A stretch of 18,432 nt of DNA, from contig DAHXOM010000218.1 in assembly GCA_027364825.1 (NCBI GenBank), positions 1-18,432 on the forward strand. The letters run 5' to 3'. Made by a program: the position numbers and the translations under genes. This DNA comes from a bacterium (lineage in GTDB: Bacteria > JAMCPX01). Under the pieces are notes generated by a model. It ran no database searches and was not told where the DNA came from. It was given only the letters and a program-made list of their open reading frames with translations. This document shows, one piece after another, positions 7,194-15,859 of the stretch (its first letter is position 1; each line of letters opens with the position of its first letter).

Positions 7194-8132
7194 CTACAAC
7201 AATCCAGCCCTTTTTAAAAGGGCATAATTTATACTGACATTTCCCTGCTCTCTCAATACCTTCAGCCATTGTACAAACCCGTCGTTTATTTTATCATTCC
7301 GCAATGTCGTGACGATATCGTTTTTAGCCTCATTCAGGGACTGATTATGTGCCGGTATTTTCTTTTCCACAAGGAATATCTGATAACCGAACTGCGTTTT
7401 TATGATACCGCTGATTTTTCCGACCGGCAGGGTAAACAATATTCCTGCAAGTTCTTTCGGCAGATCACCGGCCGACAGTGCCCCCATATCCCCGCCGTTC
7501 GCCGCACCGGGCGCAATAGAATAGCTCTGCGCAGTTTTTGAGAAGCTCTGTCCGCTTTGGAGTGCATTCAATGCCTGCTGTGCAACATCCCCGGATGGAA
7601 GTTCTATCTGTCTGGCCTGTATCATTTCAGGGACCGAAAACGTGTCCTTGTGCTTCTTGTAATAGCTTTCTATCTCCGGCTTCGACACGGTGACATTGGA
7701 AAAATGGTGTGTGTGCAGTTTTTTTATTGTCAGCTGTTCTTTTAATTCCTTCAGCCAGAGTTTTTTGTCTATCAGCTTTTCTATGAATATCTTGTTGAAC
7801 TGTTCATCCGTGTAGCCCTGGCGAAGCTGGCTGTATTCATCGTTCACCTCATCCGTAGTTACCGTTATACCATCTTTCTTTGCTTCGTCCAGAAGCAGAA
7901 GGGTGTTGATAAGGTTGTCCAGGTTGGACAGAACCATGTCTTTTGACATTTGCCCCGGCTTTATACCGTTCTCCGATGCAAAATTAGTCAGTCTCTGCTT
8001 GAACTCATCAAGGGTAACCTTGTTTTCCCCGACGGTCACAACAGTCCCGCTGCCCATTGCAACTGACAGGTTGTTCGTACAGCCCAGCATACCCAGCAGT
8101 ACCACACCTATAAAAATAGTTTTTTTTCTCAT
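7194..8132 (-). CDS. PpiC/SurA-like lipoprotein with degenerate parvulin domain
   Basis: A probable envelope-anchored chaperone related to parvulin isomerases. The 312-residue protein has a lipoprotein signal: two Lys, a hydrophobic stretch and MLGC with Cys18 as the likely lipidated residue (Met at -3 is less usual). Residues 30-160 look like a SurA-type N-terminal region, with VTVGENKVTLDEFKQRL at 32-48. The parvulin domain covers about 169-258, with GGDMGALSAGDLP and TQFGYQIFLVE. Both histidines usual for active parvulins are replaced by Gln (Q176 in ARQIE, Q251 in GYQIF), so it is probably a chaperone or adaptor rather than an isomerase. Its ATG overlaps the mfd stop as ATGA (8129-8132), implying coupled translation. 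It is a diverged paralogue of the next gene. Confidence 0.86.
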   Translation of the reverse strand: MRKKTIFIGVVLLGMLGCTNNLSVAMGSGTVVTVGENKVTLDEFKQRLTNFASENGIKPGQMSKDMVLSNLDNLINTLLLLDEAKKDGITVTTDEVNDEYSQLRQGYTDEQFNKIFIEKLIDKKLWLKELKEQLTIKKLHTHHFSNVTVSKPEIESYYKKHKDTFSVPEMIQARQIELPSGDVAQQALNALQSGQSFSKTAQSYSIAPGAANGGDMGALSAGDLPKELAGILFTLPVGKISGIIKTQFGYQIFLVEKKIPAHNQSLNEAKNDIVTTLRNDKINDGFVQWLKVLREQGNVSINYALLKRAGLL

Positions 8133-11100
8133 GTTCCCGATGTTAAGGTCTCCATTGTTTTCAACACACCGTCAATCCCCTTCATGGAAAGGGGCTCAAA
8201 TGTTATTTGCATACCCTTCTGATCTTTTATTTTTATAACCTTCTCGTTTATTAATCTAAGAATATCCTCTGGTTTGACCGGTGTACTATGAAGAAAGGTT
8301 ATTCTAAAATAATTGCCTATCCTGTCCAGCTTAGCAGCCCTGACCTGTTTCATCAACACCTTTATTTTAATTATTTTTATAAGTATTTCAAGCTCTAACG
8401 GCATGTTCCCGAACCTGTCGCGAAGTTCTGATACAATATCCGGGAGGTTTTTCTGATCCGCATTTGCGAGTTTCCGGTAAAACAGCAGTCTTAACTCGGG
8501 ATCGTCTATATAACTATCCGGAATATAAGCAGGTACGGGGAAATTCAGATGGGGTTCTACCGACTCTTCGTACGCCTCTCCCTTAATGCTGAGCATGGCG
8601 TCTTTTACCAGTTCCGAATACAATTCAAGCCCTATGGCATCTATATGTCCTGATTGTGCCTTGCCGACGATGTTGCCCGCACCCCGCATCTCCATATCAT
8701 GGATCGCAAGCTTGAAACCGGAACTCAGCTCCGACGAGGAGGCTATCATCTTGAGTCTCGCGATGGACTGCGGCGATGCGGGTCTGTTAAAGGGGAGCAG
8801 GAAATAAACATATCCTACCTGATCCGATCTCCCTACCCTGCCCTTGAGCTGGTATAACTCTGAAGTACCGAATGCGTCTGCATCGTTTATGATGATCGTA
8901 TTTGCCGAGGGTATATCGAGCCCGGATTCCACGATCGCTGTGCTGACAAGGACGTTTATCTCTTTTTTCAGGAATTTGGACATTATGTCCTCAAGCTGGT
9001 GCGACGGCATTTGACCGTGTGCAACGGCAACCGATGCAGAAGGTACCAGCCGTATGATCCTGTCCGCAAACTCCTCGAGGCCTTTGATCTTCCTGCTTAC
9101 AACGAATACCTGCCCGTGCCGCTCTAATTCTTTCGATATGAGGTCGCGTATGCCCGGTTCGTTATATTTCATGATATAACACTGCGTTGCTTTCCTGTCC
9201 TGGGGCGGGGTGGTAATGATACTGATATCTTTTATGCCGGTGAGCGCCATCTTCAGGGTCCTCGGTATCGGTGTTGCGGTAATGACCAGGATATCCGCGG
9301 ATGGGTTGAACCTTTTCAATGTTTCCTTGTGATCCACTCCGAACTTGTGCTCTTCATCGATAATGATGAGGCCGAGCGATTTGAACCGTATACCCTCTTT
9401 GAGGATAGAGTGCGTACCTATCAGGATATCGATTGTAGAGTCCGCTGCTTCTTTTATGATTTTATTCCTCTCCGCTTTTGTCCTGAAGCGGTTCAGTACC
9501 TCTACCTTGACAGGGTACTTCTTGAACCTCCCGGCAAATGTCCTGTAATGCTGTTCGGAAAGGATCGTGGTCGGTGCAAGCAGGGCCACCTGTTTGTTGT
9601 CCATGACAGCCTTGAACGCGGCCCTCATGGCAATCTCCGTCTTACCGTAGCCCGAATCACCGCATATGAGCCTGTCCATGGGTCTGTCGCTCATCATATC
9701 TTGCAGGACATCCTCTATTGCTTTCCTCTGATCGGATGTCTCTTCATACGGAAAATCTTCCTCAAACGACTGGAACAGCGTATCCGGCGGCGAAAATCCG
9801 AACCCTCCCCTCAATTCCCGGATTGCCTGGGTATTGATAAACTCCTGTGCTATTTCATACAATTTTTCCTTGACCCGTTTGATCCTTGAACTGAACGTGC
9901 TGCCTCCCAGTTTATCGAGCAGAGGCACGGCATCCGAAGAGGGTATGTACTGGCTGAGCATGTTCGCCCTTTCAACAGGCATGTAGAGCTTGGCATTCTC
10001 CCGGTATTCGACCTCGATGAATTCGCTCCTCAGCGACTCGACGTCCATGACTTTCGTACCGATGAGCCTTCCGATGCCGTACTCCCGGTGCACGATGTAG
10101 GTGCCGAATTTCAGCTCATCGAGATTGATCGGCTCCCCCTGATACATTTGCTTCTTCCTTCTGCCTTTTTTTACACTGAAGAGATCGCTCTCCGTTATAA
10201 ACGGTATGCCGTCGTAGACGAACCCTTTTTCCAGGAAGCCACTCACCATGGTAAGCCCGTTTTTAACCCGTACCATGAACTCCGGATACGCCGCATCCAT
10301 GATGGTCATTTCAACCTCTGAATCCGAAAGGAGTTTCAGTATATGCTCGATTCTGTCCTTATTTTTCATGATAACAACAGCCAGGGGGTATTGGGTCAAT
10401 GTGTGTTTCAAATATTCGAAGGCCGACTGCAGATTACCTGCGTTGCCGCTGCTCAACGAATCAATGTGCTGCACCGGAACAGCCCGTTCTATACTGATAC
10501 TGCCGGGCTTATCCTGGCCGGCACTATCGATTTCGATCGTCCTGTACGCTGAAAGCCTCTGTTGAACATCTTCCGGTGACATGAACATGGATTCAACACC
10601 GTTTACAGCCCTGCCCTCTCCAATGGCCTGCCGGTGGTGCTTGAATGTATCTTCTGTATACTTATCGATCACAGCGCCGACCTCCAGGGGGTTTATGAGC
10701 ACAATGTCCGTGTTCAAGTTCAGGTAATCGAACAGTGTTCCCTTTTGTTCAAATTGGAGTTCTTCCGGTGAGGTAACTTTCAGCCCGCCTTCCCGGACCA
10801 GGAATTCGGTGACAGGCGGTATGAATACACTGTCTATTTTTTTGAAGGACCTTTGATCGAGGACCATATAATACCGTATGGACTCCACAGTATCGGAGAG
10901 CATTTCTATTCTTACCGGGTACTCCATGTTGGGAGGATAAATGTCAACGATGCCGCCCCTGATGCTGAATTCACCGATCGATGTCGAGATGCTCTGCCGT
11001 GTATACCCAAGCCTGACAAGCCTGTTTGACAGGTCTGTAATATCCAGTTTGTCCCCGGCACTGATATCGAGTTTCAGCGCCCCCAGGAGTGAGGGTGCGG

Positions 11101-11476
11101 GAAGCAGGGGCAGGACAGCTTTTGCTGATGCGATGATAATATCGTCGGCCTTGTCGTAGAGATGCTCGCTGATCGCGGTTATCCGGTCAGCCTGGATATC
11201 TATGACAGGGAAAATGCCGTTATAAGGGATTATGCCCCATGACGGGAACAGCCGCGGCAGTATCTGTCCGTTTGATAGCCAGGTAAGCTCCTCTGCCAGT
11301 CGTTCCGAATATTCGCCGGAAGGGGTTATGATAAACATCGGCTTGTTCGACAGCTTCACGTAGTCGTATAGCACAACAGACCGGAACGATGTATCGTACA
11401 TCCTGAGCGTGCATGTCTCGCCTTTGAGCAGTTCTTCTATTTCCTTATCGATTTTAAATACCGTGTCTGCATTCAT
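8129..11476 (-). CDS. mfd: Transcription-repair coupling factor Mfd
   Basis: A DNA translocase that removes RNA polymerase stalled at lesions and recruits UvrA. With the start at 11476 the protein has 1115 residues, close to the family's usual 1100-1200. The order is standard: a UvrB-like N-terminal module (FSIRGGIVDIYPP), an RNA-polymerase-interacting segment near 455-530 (FGTYIVHREYGIGRL), then a RecG-like helicase with GDSGYGKTE near 605, DEEH near 706, ITATPIPRTL and QLKGRVGRSDQVGY, and a C-terminal TRCF domain. Upstream in-frame codons to 11830 are excluded because they lie over the 3' end of the RND gene and do not resemble Mfd. There is no Shine-Dalgarno sequence; a good promoter ends a few bases before the ATG. 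It leads a cluster that ends in uvrA, its functional partner. Confidence 0.97.
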   Translation of the reverse strand: MNADTVFKIDKEIEELLKGETCTLRMYDTSFRSVVLYDYVKLSNKPMFIITPSGEYSERLAEELTWLSNGQILPRLFPSWGIIPYNGIFPVIDIQADRITAISEHLYDKADDIIIASAKAVLPLLPAPSLLGALKLDISAGDKLDITDLSNRLVRLGYTRQSISTSIGEFSIRGGIVDIYPPNMEYPVRIEMLSDTVESIRYYMVLDQRSFKKIDSVFIPPVTEFLVREGGLKVTSPEELQFEQKGTLFDYLNLNTDIVLINPLEVGAVIDKYTEDTFKHHRQAIGEGRAVNGVESMFMSPEDVQQRLSAYRTIEIDSAGQDKPGSISIERAVPVQHIDSLSSGNAGNLQSAFEYLKHTLTQYPLAVVIMKNKDRIEHILKLLSDSEVEMTIMDAAYPEFMVRVKNGLTMVSGFLEKGFVYDGIPFITESDLFSVKKGRRKKQMYQGEPINLDELKFGTYIVHREYGIGRLIGTKVMDVESLRSEFIEVEYRENAKLYMPVERANMLSQYIPSSDAVPLLDKLGGSTFSSRIKRVKEKLYEIAQEFINTQAIRELRGGFGFSPPDTLFQSFEEDFPYEETSDQRKAIEDVLQDMMSDRPMDRLICGDSGYGKTEIAMRAAFKAVMDNKQVALLAPTTILSEQHYRTFAGRFKKYPVKVEVLNRFRTKAERNKIIKEAADSTIDILIGTHSILKEGIRFKSLGLIIIDEEHKFGVDHKETLKRFNPSADILVITATPIPRTLKMALTGIKDISIITTPPQDRKATQCYIMKYNEPGIRDLISKELERHGQVFVVSRKIKGLEEFADRIIRLVPSASVAVAHGQMPSHQLEDIMSKFLKKEINVLVSTAIVESGLDIPSANTIIINDADAFGTSELYQLKGRVGRSDQVGYVYFLLPFNRPASPQSIARLKMIASSSELSSGFKLAIHDMEMRGAGNIVGKAQSGHIDAIGLELYSELVKDAMLSIKGEAYEESVEPHLNFPVPAYIPDSYIDDPELRLLFYRKLANADQKNLPDIVSELRDRFGNMPLELEILIKIIKIKVLMKQVRAAKLDRIGNYFRITFLHSTPVKPEDILRLINEKVIKIKDQKGMQITFEPLSMKGIDGVLKTMETLTSGT

Positions 11477-11488
11477 GATCAAGCAAAT

Positions 11489-11517
11489 ATAGTATAATGT
11501 ATTGAGCTGATTTTCAA
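11489..11517 (-). promoter_or_regulatory. Promoter of mfd (sigma-70 type), possibly leaderless
   Basis: On the minus strand TTGAAA (11512-11517) and TACTAT (11489-11494) are separated by exactly 17 bases; an overlapping TATACT is also present. Transcription would start near 11482, only about six bases before the mfd ATG at 11476. No ribosome binding site fits in that leader, so the message may be leaderless. This would be the main promoter of the mfd-to-uvrA cluster. Confidence 0.55.
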
Positions 11518-11583
11518 CTATGAACTCATTTTCCCCCGATCCGGGAATTGATTTATACGGGGTAGATATTTGCAGAGGCCTGG

Positions 11584-14500
11584 TTACGGTTCTGTGTCCT
11601 GCCTGATCTGCAATGCCTTCGGCAGCCATTTGCTGAAGGAATCCATGTATACGTAGAAAACAGGCGTGATGTACAGGGTGAGAAACTGAGAGAATATGAG
11701 TCCCCCGACTACGGCAAGTCCCAGCGGCTGACGCGAGCCCGCACCTGCACCAAGCCCGATCGCTATCGGTAAGGTACCGATGATTGCCGCAACGGTCGTC
11801 ATCATAATGGGTCTGAACCTTATGACACACGCCTCATAAATGGAGTCCGTTGAGTTTTTTCCTTCTTTCCGCTCTGTTTCAACCGCGAAATCGATCATCA
11901 TGATACCGTTCTTTTTTACAAGTCCTACGAGCATGATTATGCCGACGAATGAGTAGATATTTAAATCCACATGGAAGATCAACAGCGTCAACAATGCCCC
12001 GAACCCTGCAAAAGGAAGGGCGGAAAGTATCGTTATGGGATGTATAAAACTTTCATACAATATACCGAGCACCATGTAGATGATGAGGATCGTCATGATC
12101 AGCAGCATACCCAATCCTTTCATAGACGATTCAAATGCCTGTGCAGTGCCCTGGAAGCTTGTAATAATATTTTCGGGGATAGTCTTATGTGCAAGCCCGT
12201 CAATCTCAGAAACAGCATTACCGAGCGATACACCGGGCATTACATTAAACGATATGGTTACGGACGGCAGCTGGCCTGTGTGGTTGACCTGAAGAGGTCC
12301 CACTGTTTTTTCCATGCTGACAACGCTGTCAAGCGGAACAAGTTTGCCGGATGAGGATCTGATGTACAACAGTGACAATACGGACGGGTCTTCCTGGTAT
12401 TGGGGCTCAAGTTCCAGGATAACCTTGTATTCATTGTCAGGGGCATAAATTGTCGATACCTGCGTTGAGCTGTACGCATAGGAAAGCGCATCTTCTATCT
12501 GGTATGCAGATACACCGAGCTGGGATGCCTTGTTACTTTCAATGGTAAGGTTGACCTGCGGGTTTGAAATCTCGAGATCGGACGTAACATCCATAAGCCC
12601 CGGCAATGTCTTCATCCTCGCTTCCATGAGCTGTGCATTTTTATACAGTTCATCGGTATTCGTGCCCTGAAGCGTATACTGGTAAAGGCTTTTTGTAAAC
12701 CTGCCGCTTAACTGAATGGGTGGAGGGTTCTGAAGAAATACACGAATACCCGGGATCTGGACAAGCTTGGGATATAATTGCTGTATAATCTGCTCCGGAG
12801 ACGCCTTCCTTTCCGATTTTGGCTTTAATCGCATAAATACCACGCCGGAGTTACTGCTGGTAATACCCGCCCGTGCACCGCAGCTTGTCATAAAAGCATC
12901 CACATTGGGATTTTGTCTTATGACGTTTGCGACTTCAAGCTGGTGCTTGACCATGGATTTGAATGAAATGCCCTGTGCTGCCTCGGTTATGCCAAAGATC
13001 TCTCCAAGGTCTTCACTGGGCATAAACCCCTTGGGCACCTCTACAAAGAGCAGTCCGGTCAGTATCAGGATGATAAGTGAAAACACCATGGTAGCCCTTT
13101 TATGCGTGAGGACCCACCGGAGACTCCTTTTATACGCATTTAACATCGAATCAAAGCCGCGCTCCGACAGTTTATAGAGATTGCTGTGCTCTTTGGGTTC
13201 TATGGATTTAATAAATCTGCTGGTAAGCATGGGAGTAAGTGTAAGAGAAACAAAACCTGAAACGAGTATTGAAACACCTATGGTAACTGCAAATTCATGG
13301 AAGAGTTTACCGATAATACCGCCCATGAAGAGTATAGGGATAAATACCGCTGCAAGCGATAAGGTCATTGAAAGAATGGTAAAGCTTATTTCCTTTGAAC
13401 CGTTCAGAGCTGCCTCGAACGGCCCTTCACCCATCTCCACGTGCCGTACAATATTTTCAAGCATAACAATAGCATCGTCAATGACAAAACCAATGGCCAG
13501 CACCAGTGCCATCATGGAAAGATTGTCTATGGTATACCCCAGCAGGTACATGACCGCGAAGGTGCCGAATATCGATAAGGGCAGAGAAAGGCTTGGAATG
13601 ATAGTGGCTGAAAAATTTCTCAAAAAAACAAAGATAACAAGTACAACCAGGACAAGTGCGATAAGGAGAGTTGTCTTCACATCGTTTATCGATTGTTTTA
13701 TAGAAGTAGAACGATCAAACAACAACTGCATTGAAACCGATGCAGGCAGGTCCCTTCTGAATTCGGGAAGCAGTTTTTTAACGGCATCAGCAACACCTAC
13801 AATGTTGCTCCCGGGCTGTCTTTCAACGGCAAGGACTATGGCACGTTGAAATGTGTTCTCTTTTGTATTTACATACCAGGCAGCGGTTTTGTCGTTTTCC
13901 ACACTGTCGATTGCCCTGCCAACGTCCTTGACCCTAACAGGACTGCCGTTGTTGTAGGCAACGACCAACGGCATAAATGCGCTTGCATCGGTGAGCTGTC
14001 CGTTTGCCTGTATCGTGTAAGCCGAGTGCTCGCCGTCAAGCACGCCTGTGGGAAGCTCGACATTGGACGTTTGTATTGCACTTGCAACCTGATCGATGCC
14101 CAGGCCAAGCCCGGAAAGTATTTTTGGATTCACCTGTACCCTGACGGCATATTTTTGCGAGCCGTAGACCAGCACCTGTGAAACACCATTGATCATGGAT
14201 AGGCGCTCTGCCATCATTGTTTCTCCATAGTAATCGAGCGTATAGAGCGGCAGGGTCTTTGAGGTAAGAGAGATATACACGATCGGCATATCAGCCGGGT
14301 TTACCTTTTGATAGGTAGGCGGGCTCGGCATACCCTGCGGCAGCTGCGGGGACGCTGCAGTTATCGCCGCCTGAACGTCCTGTGCGGCTGCATCGATGTT
14401 CTTGCTCAAATCGAACATAAGCGTTATCTGTGTTGCACCGAGCATACTGGAAGAATACATGGAGTTAAGCCCGGATATGGTTGTAAACTGGCGCTCCAGC

Positions 14501-14697
14501 GGTGTTGCAACGGCAGATGCCATGGTTTCAGGGCTTGCACCGGGAAGGGTTGCCATAACCTGTATGACCGGGAAATCGACATTGGGCAGGTCGCTTACCG
14601 ACAATAGTTTATAACCTATGATACCGAACAGGAGTATTGCCAGCATGACCAGTGTGGTCATGACAGGTCTGCGGATAAACAATTCCGATATATTCAT
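11584..14697 (-). CDS. RND efflux transporter, inner-membrane pump (MdtB/MdtC-like)
   Basis: A proton-driven trimeric exporter that takes drugs, bile-salt-like or other amphiphilic compounds from the periplasm and outer leaflet. At 1037 residues it has the normal size: TM1 at about 10-32, two large periplasmic loops and twelve expected membrane helices. The proton-relay aspartates D407 and D408 (GFVIDDAIVMLENI) are at the same numbers as in E. coli AcrB, and the partner lysine is in LVKKNGIMMIDFA, so it should be functional. Loop sequences such as DVQAAITAASPQLPQGMPSP and VAYNNGSPVRVKDV resemble MdtB/MdtC more than AcrB (from memory). Those two normally act as a heteromeric pair, whereas only one pump gene is present here. 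Its ATG overlaps the stop of the fusion-protein gene by four bases. Confidence 0.96.
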   Translation of the reverse strand: MNISELFIRRPVMTTLVMLAILLFGIIGYKLLSVSDLPNVDFPVIQVMATLPGASPETMASAVATPLERQFTTISGLNSMYSSSMLGATQITLMFDLSKNIDAAAQDVQAAITAASPQLPQGMPSPPTYQKVNPADMPIVYISLTSKTLPLYTLDYYGETMMAERLSMINGVSQVLVYGSQKYAVRVQVNPKILSGLGLGIDQVASAIQTSNVELPTGVLDGEHSAYTIQANGQLTDASAFMPLVVAYNNGSPVRVKDVGRAIDSVENDKTAAWYVNTKENTFQRAIVLAVERQPGSNIVGVADAVKKLLPEFRRDLPASVSMQLLFDRSTSIKQSINDVKTTLLIALVLVVLVIFVFLRNFSATIIPSLSLPLSIFGTFAVMYLLGYTIDNLSMMALVLAIGFVIDDAIVMLENIVRHVEMGEGPFEAALNGSKEISFTILSMTLSLAAVFIPILFMGGIIGKLFHEFAVTIGVSILVSGFVSLTLTPMLTSRFIKSIEPKEHSNLYKLSERGFDSMLNAYKRSLRWVLTHKRATMVFSLIILILTGLLFVEVPKGFMPSEDLGEIFGITEAAQGISFKSMVKHQLEVANVIRQNPNVDAFMTSCGARAGITSSNSGVVFMRLKPKSERKASPEQIIQQLYPKLVQIPGIRVFLQNPPPIQLSGRFTKSLYQYTLQGTNTDELYKNAQLMEARMKTLPGLMDVTSDLEISNPQVNLTIESNKASQLGVSAYQIEDALSYAYSSTQVSTIYAPDNEYKVILELEPQYQEDPSVLSLLYIRSSSGKLVPLDSVVSMEKTVGPLQVNHTGQLPSVTISFNVMPGVSLGNAVSEIDGLAHKTIPENIITSFQGTAQAFESSMKGLGMLLIMTILIIYMVLGILYESFIHPITILSALPFAGFGALLTLLIFHVDLNIYSFVGIIMLVGLVKKNGIMMIDFAVETERKEGKNSTDSIYEACVIRFRPIMMTTVAAIIGTLPIAIGLGAGAGSRQPLGLAVVGGLIFSQFLTLYITPVFYVYMDSFSKWLPKALQIRQDTEP

Positions 14698-15839
14698 TGA
14701 TTCGTATTCCCTGTGACTAATTTATTTTTAAGCTCAACCTTGGAGCCGTCGACCAACTCAAGCTGTCCGTCCGTTACAACTATCTCTCCCGGTGAAACGC
14801 CCTTTTCAATAAGGCTCTCATGATCATAACTGTAATGTGAAACAACCGGTCTTGTTTCGGCAATATTATTCCGCCCGACAACAAAAACGTATTGTCCCTC
14901 CTGTGATACCTGTATTGCCCTTGAGGGAACAACGACTGCATCCGGCATGTCTGTCAGTGTCAAGGTAACATTGACGTACTGTCCCGGCCATAGCATATCG
15001 TCATTGTTTTGATACTGCGCCTTGAGCATTATGGTACCGGTTGAGGTATCGATTGCGTTATTGATAAAGGTAAGATCCCCGTATTCAACCTTACCGGTAT
15101 TCCCGCTGCCCTTAAAAGATGCCCCGACATTTAATGTGCCTTTGTGCTTATACATCCTTATGTCATTGAGGTACTGTTCAGGCACGGAAAACTGCACATA
15201 AATGGGACGGGTTTGCTGTATATTGACCAGCGTTGTACTGTTGGGCTGGTTGATACTCACGATGTTGCCGGGTTTTACGAGGAGGCTGCCTGTCCTGCCG
15301 GATACCGGGGCATCGATATAACAATAGCTCAACTGGAGTTTTGCATTGTCAACCTGTGCCTTATCCGCCTGGACCGTAGCACTCAGCGCCTGAGCCTGGG
15401 TTTTTATCTGGTCGTACTGATCCTTTGTTACATAGTCTTTGGCCACAAGTTTCGTGTACCTTTTCAGGTTCTGTGTGTCGTAGTTTAACTGCGCCTCGTC
15501 CCTCATAAGGTTTGCCTGTGCCTGCTCAAGGGCGATGGTAAACGGTCTTGGATCGATAAGCAGCATGAGCTGTCCTTTTTTTACATACTGTCCCTCTTTA
15601 AAGTACGCATTCAAAAGCTCTCCTCCTACGCGTGCATTGACATCGACTGATGAAATTGCCTGTACGTTGCCTATGGTATGAATCTGTATAGGCATTGCTT
15701 TTTTTGTTACATAAGCAGCAGTAACAGGTATACCCTGCTGAAAGCCGTTTATTTTTTTTCCTTTTGAACATGCAGATAAAGACGCATAGAAAAGCAGCGC
15801 CGCTATGATAGCAATGATTCTTTTATTTTTATTTATCAT
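14694..15839 (-). CDS. RND efflux membrane fusion protein (periplasmic adaptor lipoprotein)
   Basis: The adaptor that links the inner-membrane pump to the outer-membrane channel. Of 381 residues, 1-23 are a lipoprotein signal with lipobox LSAC and Cys24 as the lipidated residue. The split barrel-sandwich (lipoyl-like) halves are visible at about 65-99 (ARVGGELLNAYFKEGQYVKK) and 171-194 (YIDAPVSGRTGSLLVKPG), flanking a Gln/Ala/Lys-rich helical hairpin at 102-168. The rest forms the beta-barrel and membrane-proximal domains (GQYVNVTLTL, VVVPSRAIQ). It follows the channel gene by 20 bases, with AAAGGAG directly after that gene's stop codon, and overlaps the pump gene as ATGA. The three proteins are thus most likely made from one message. 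Confidence 0.95.
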   Translation of the reverse strand: MINKNKRIIAIIAALLFYASLSACSKGKKINGFQQGIPVTAAYVTKKAMPIQIHTIGNVQAISSVDVNARVGGELLNAYFKEGQYVKKGQLMLLIDPRPFTIALEQAQANLMRDEAQLNYDTQNLKRYTKLVAKDYVTKDQYDQIKTQAQALSATVQADKAQVDNAKLQLSYCYIDAPVSGRTGSLLVKPGNIVSINQPNSTTLVNIQQTRPIYVQFSVPEQYLNDIRMYKHKGTLNVGASFKGSGNTGKVEYGDLTFINNAIDTSTGTIMLKAQYQNNDDMLWPGQYVNVTLTLTDMPDAVVVPSRAIQVSQEGQYVFVVGRNNIAETRPVVSHYSYDHESLIEKGVSPGEIVVTDGQLELVDGSKVELKNKLVTGNTNQ

Positions 15840-15859
15840 CGTATGTGTACCTTTCTCCT

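Noticed and set aside
11477..11830. N-terminal extension of Mfd by 118 residues
   Set aside because: It overlaps the 3' end of the RND pump gene in another frame, does not resemble Mfd, and lacks a ribosome binding site; the family start fits 11476.
13181..13849. 222-residue plus-strand frame inside the RND pump gene
   Set aside because: It is the antisense of conserved membrane segments; its Ser/Thr/Ile-rich sequence is what such antisense frames give.
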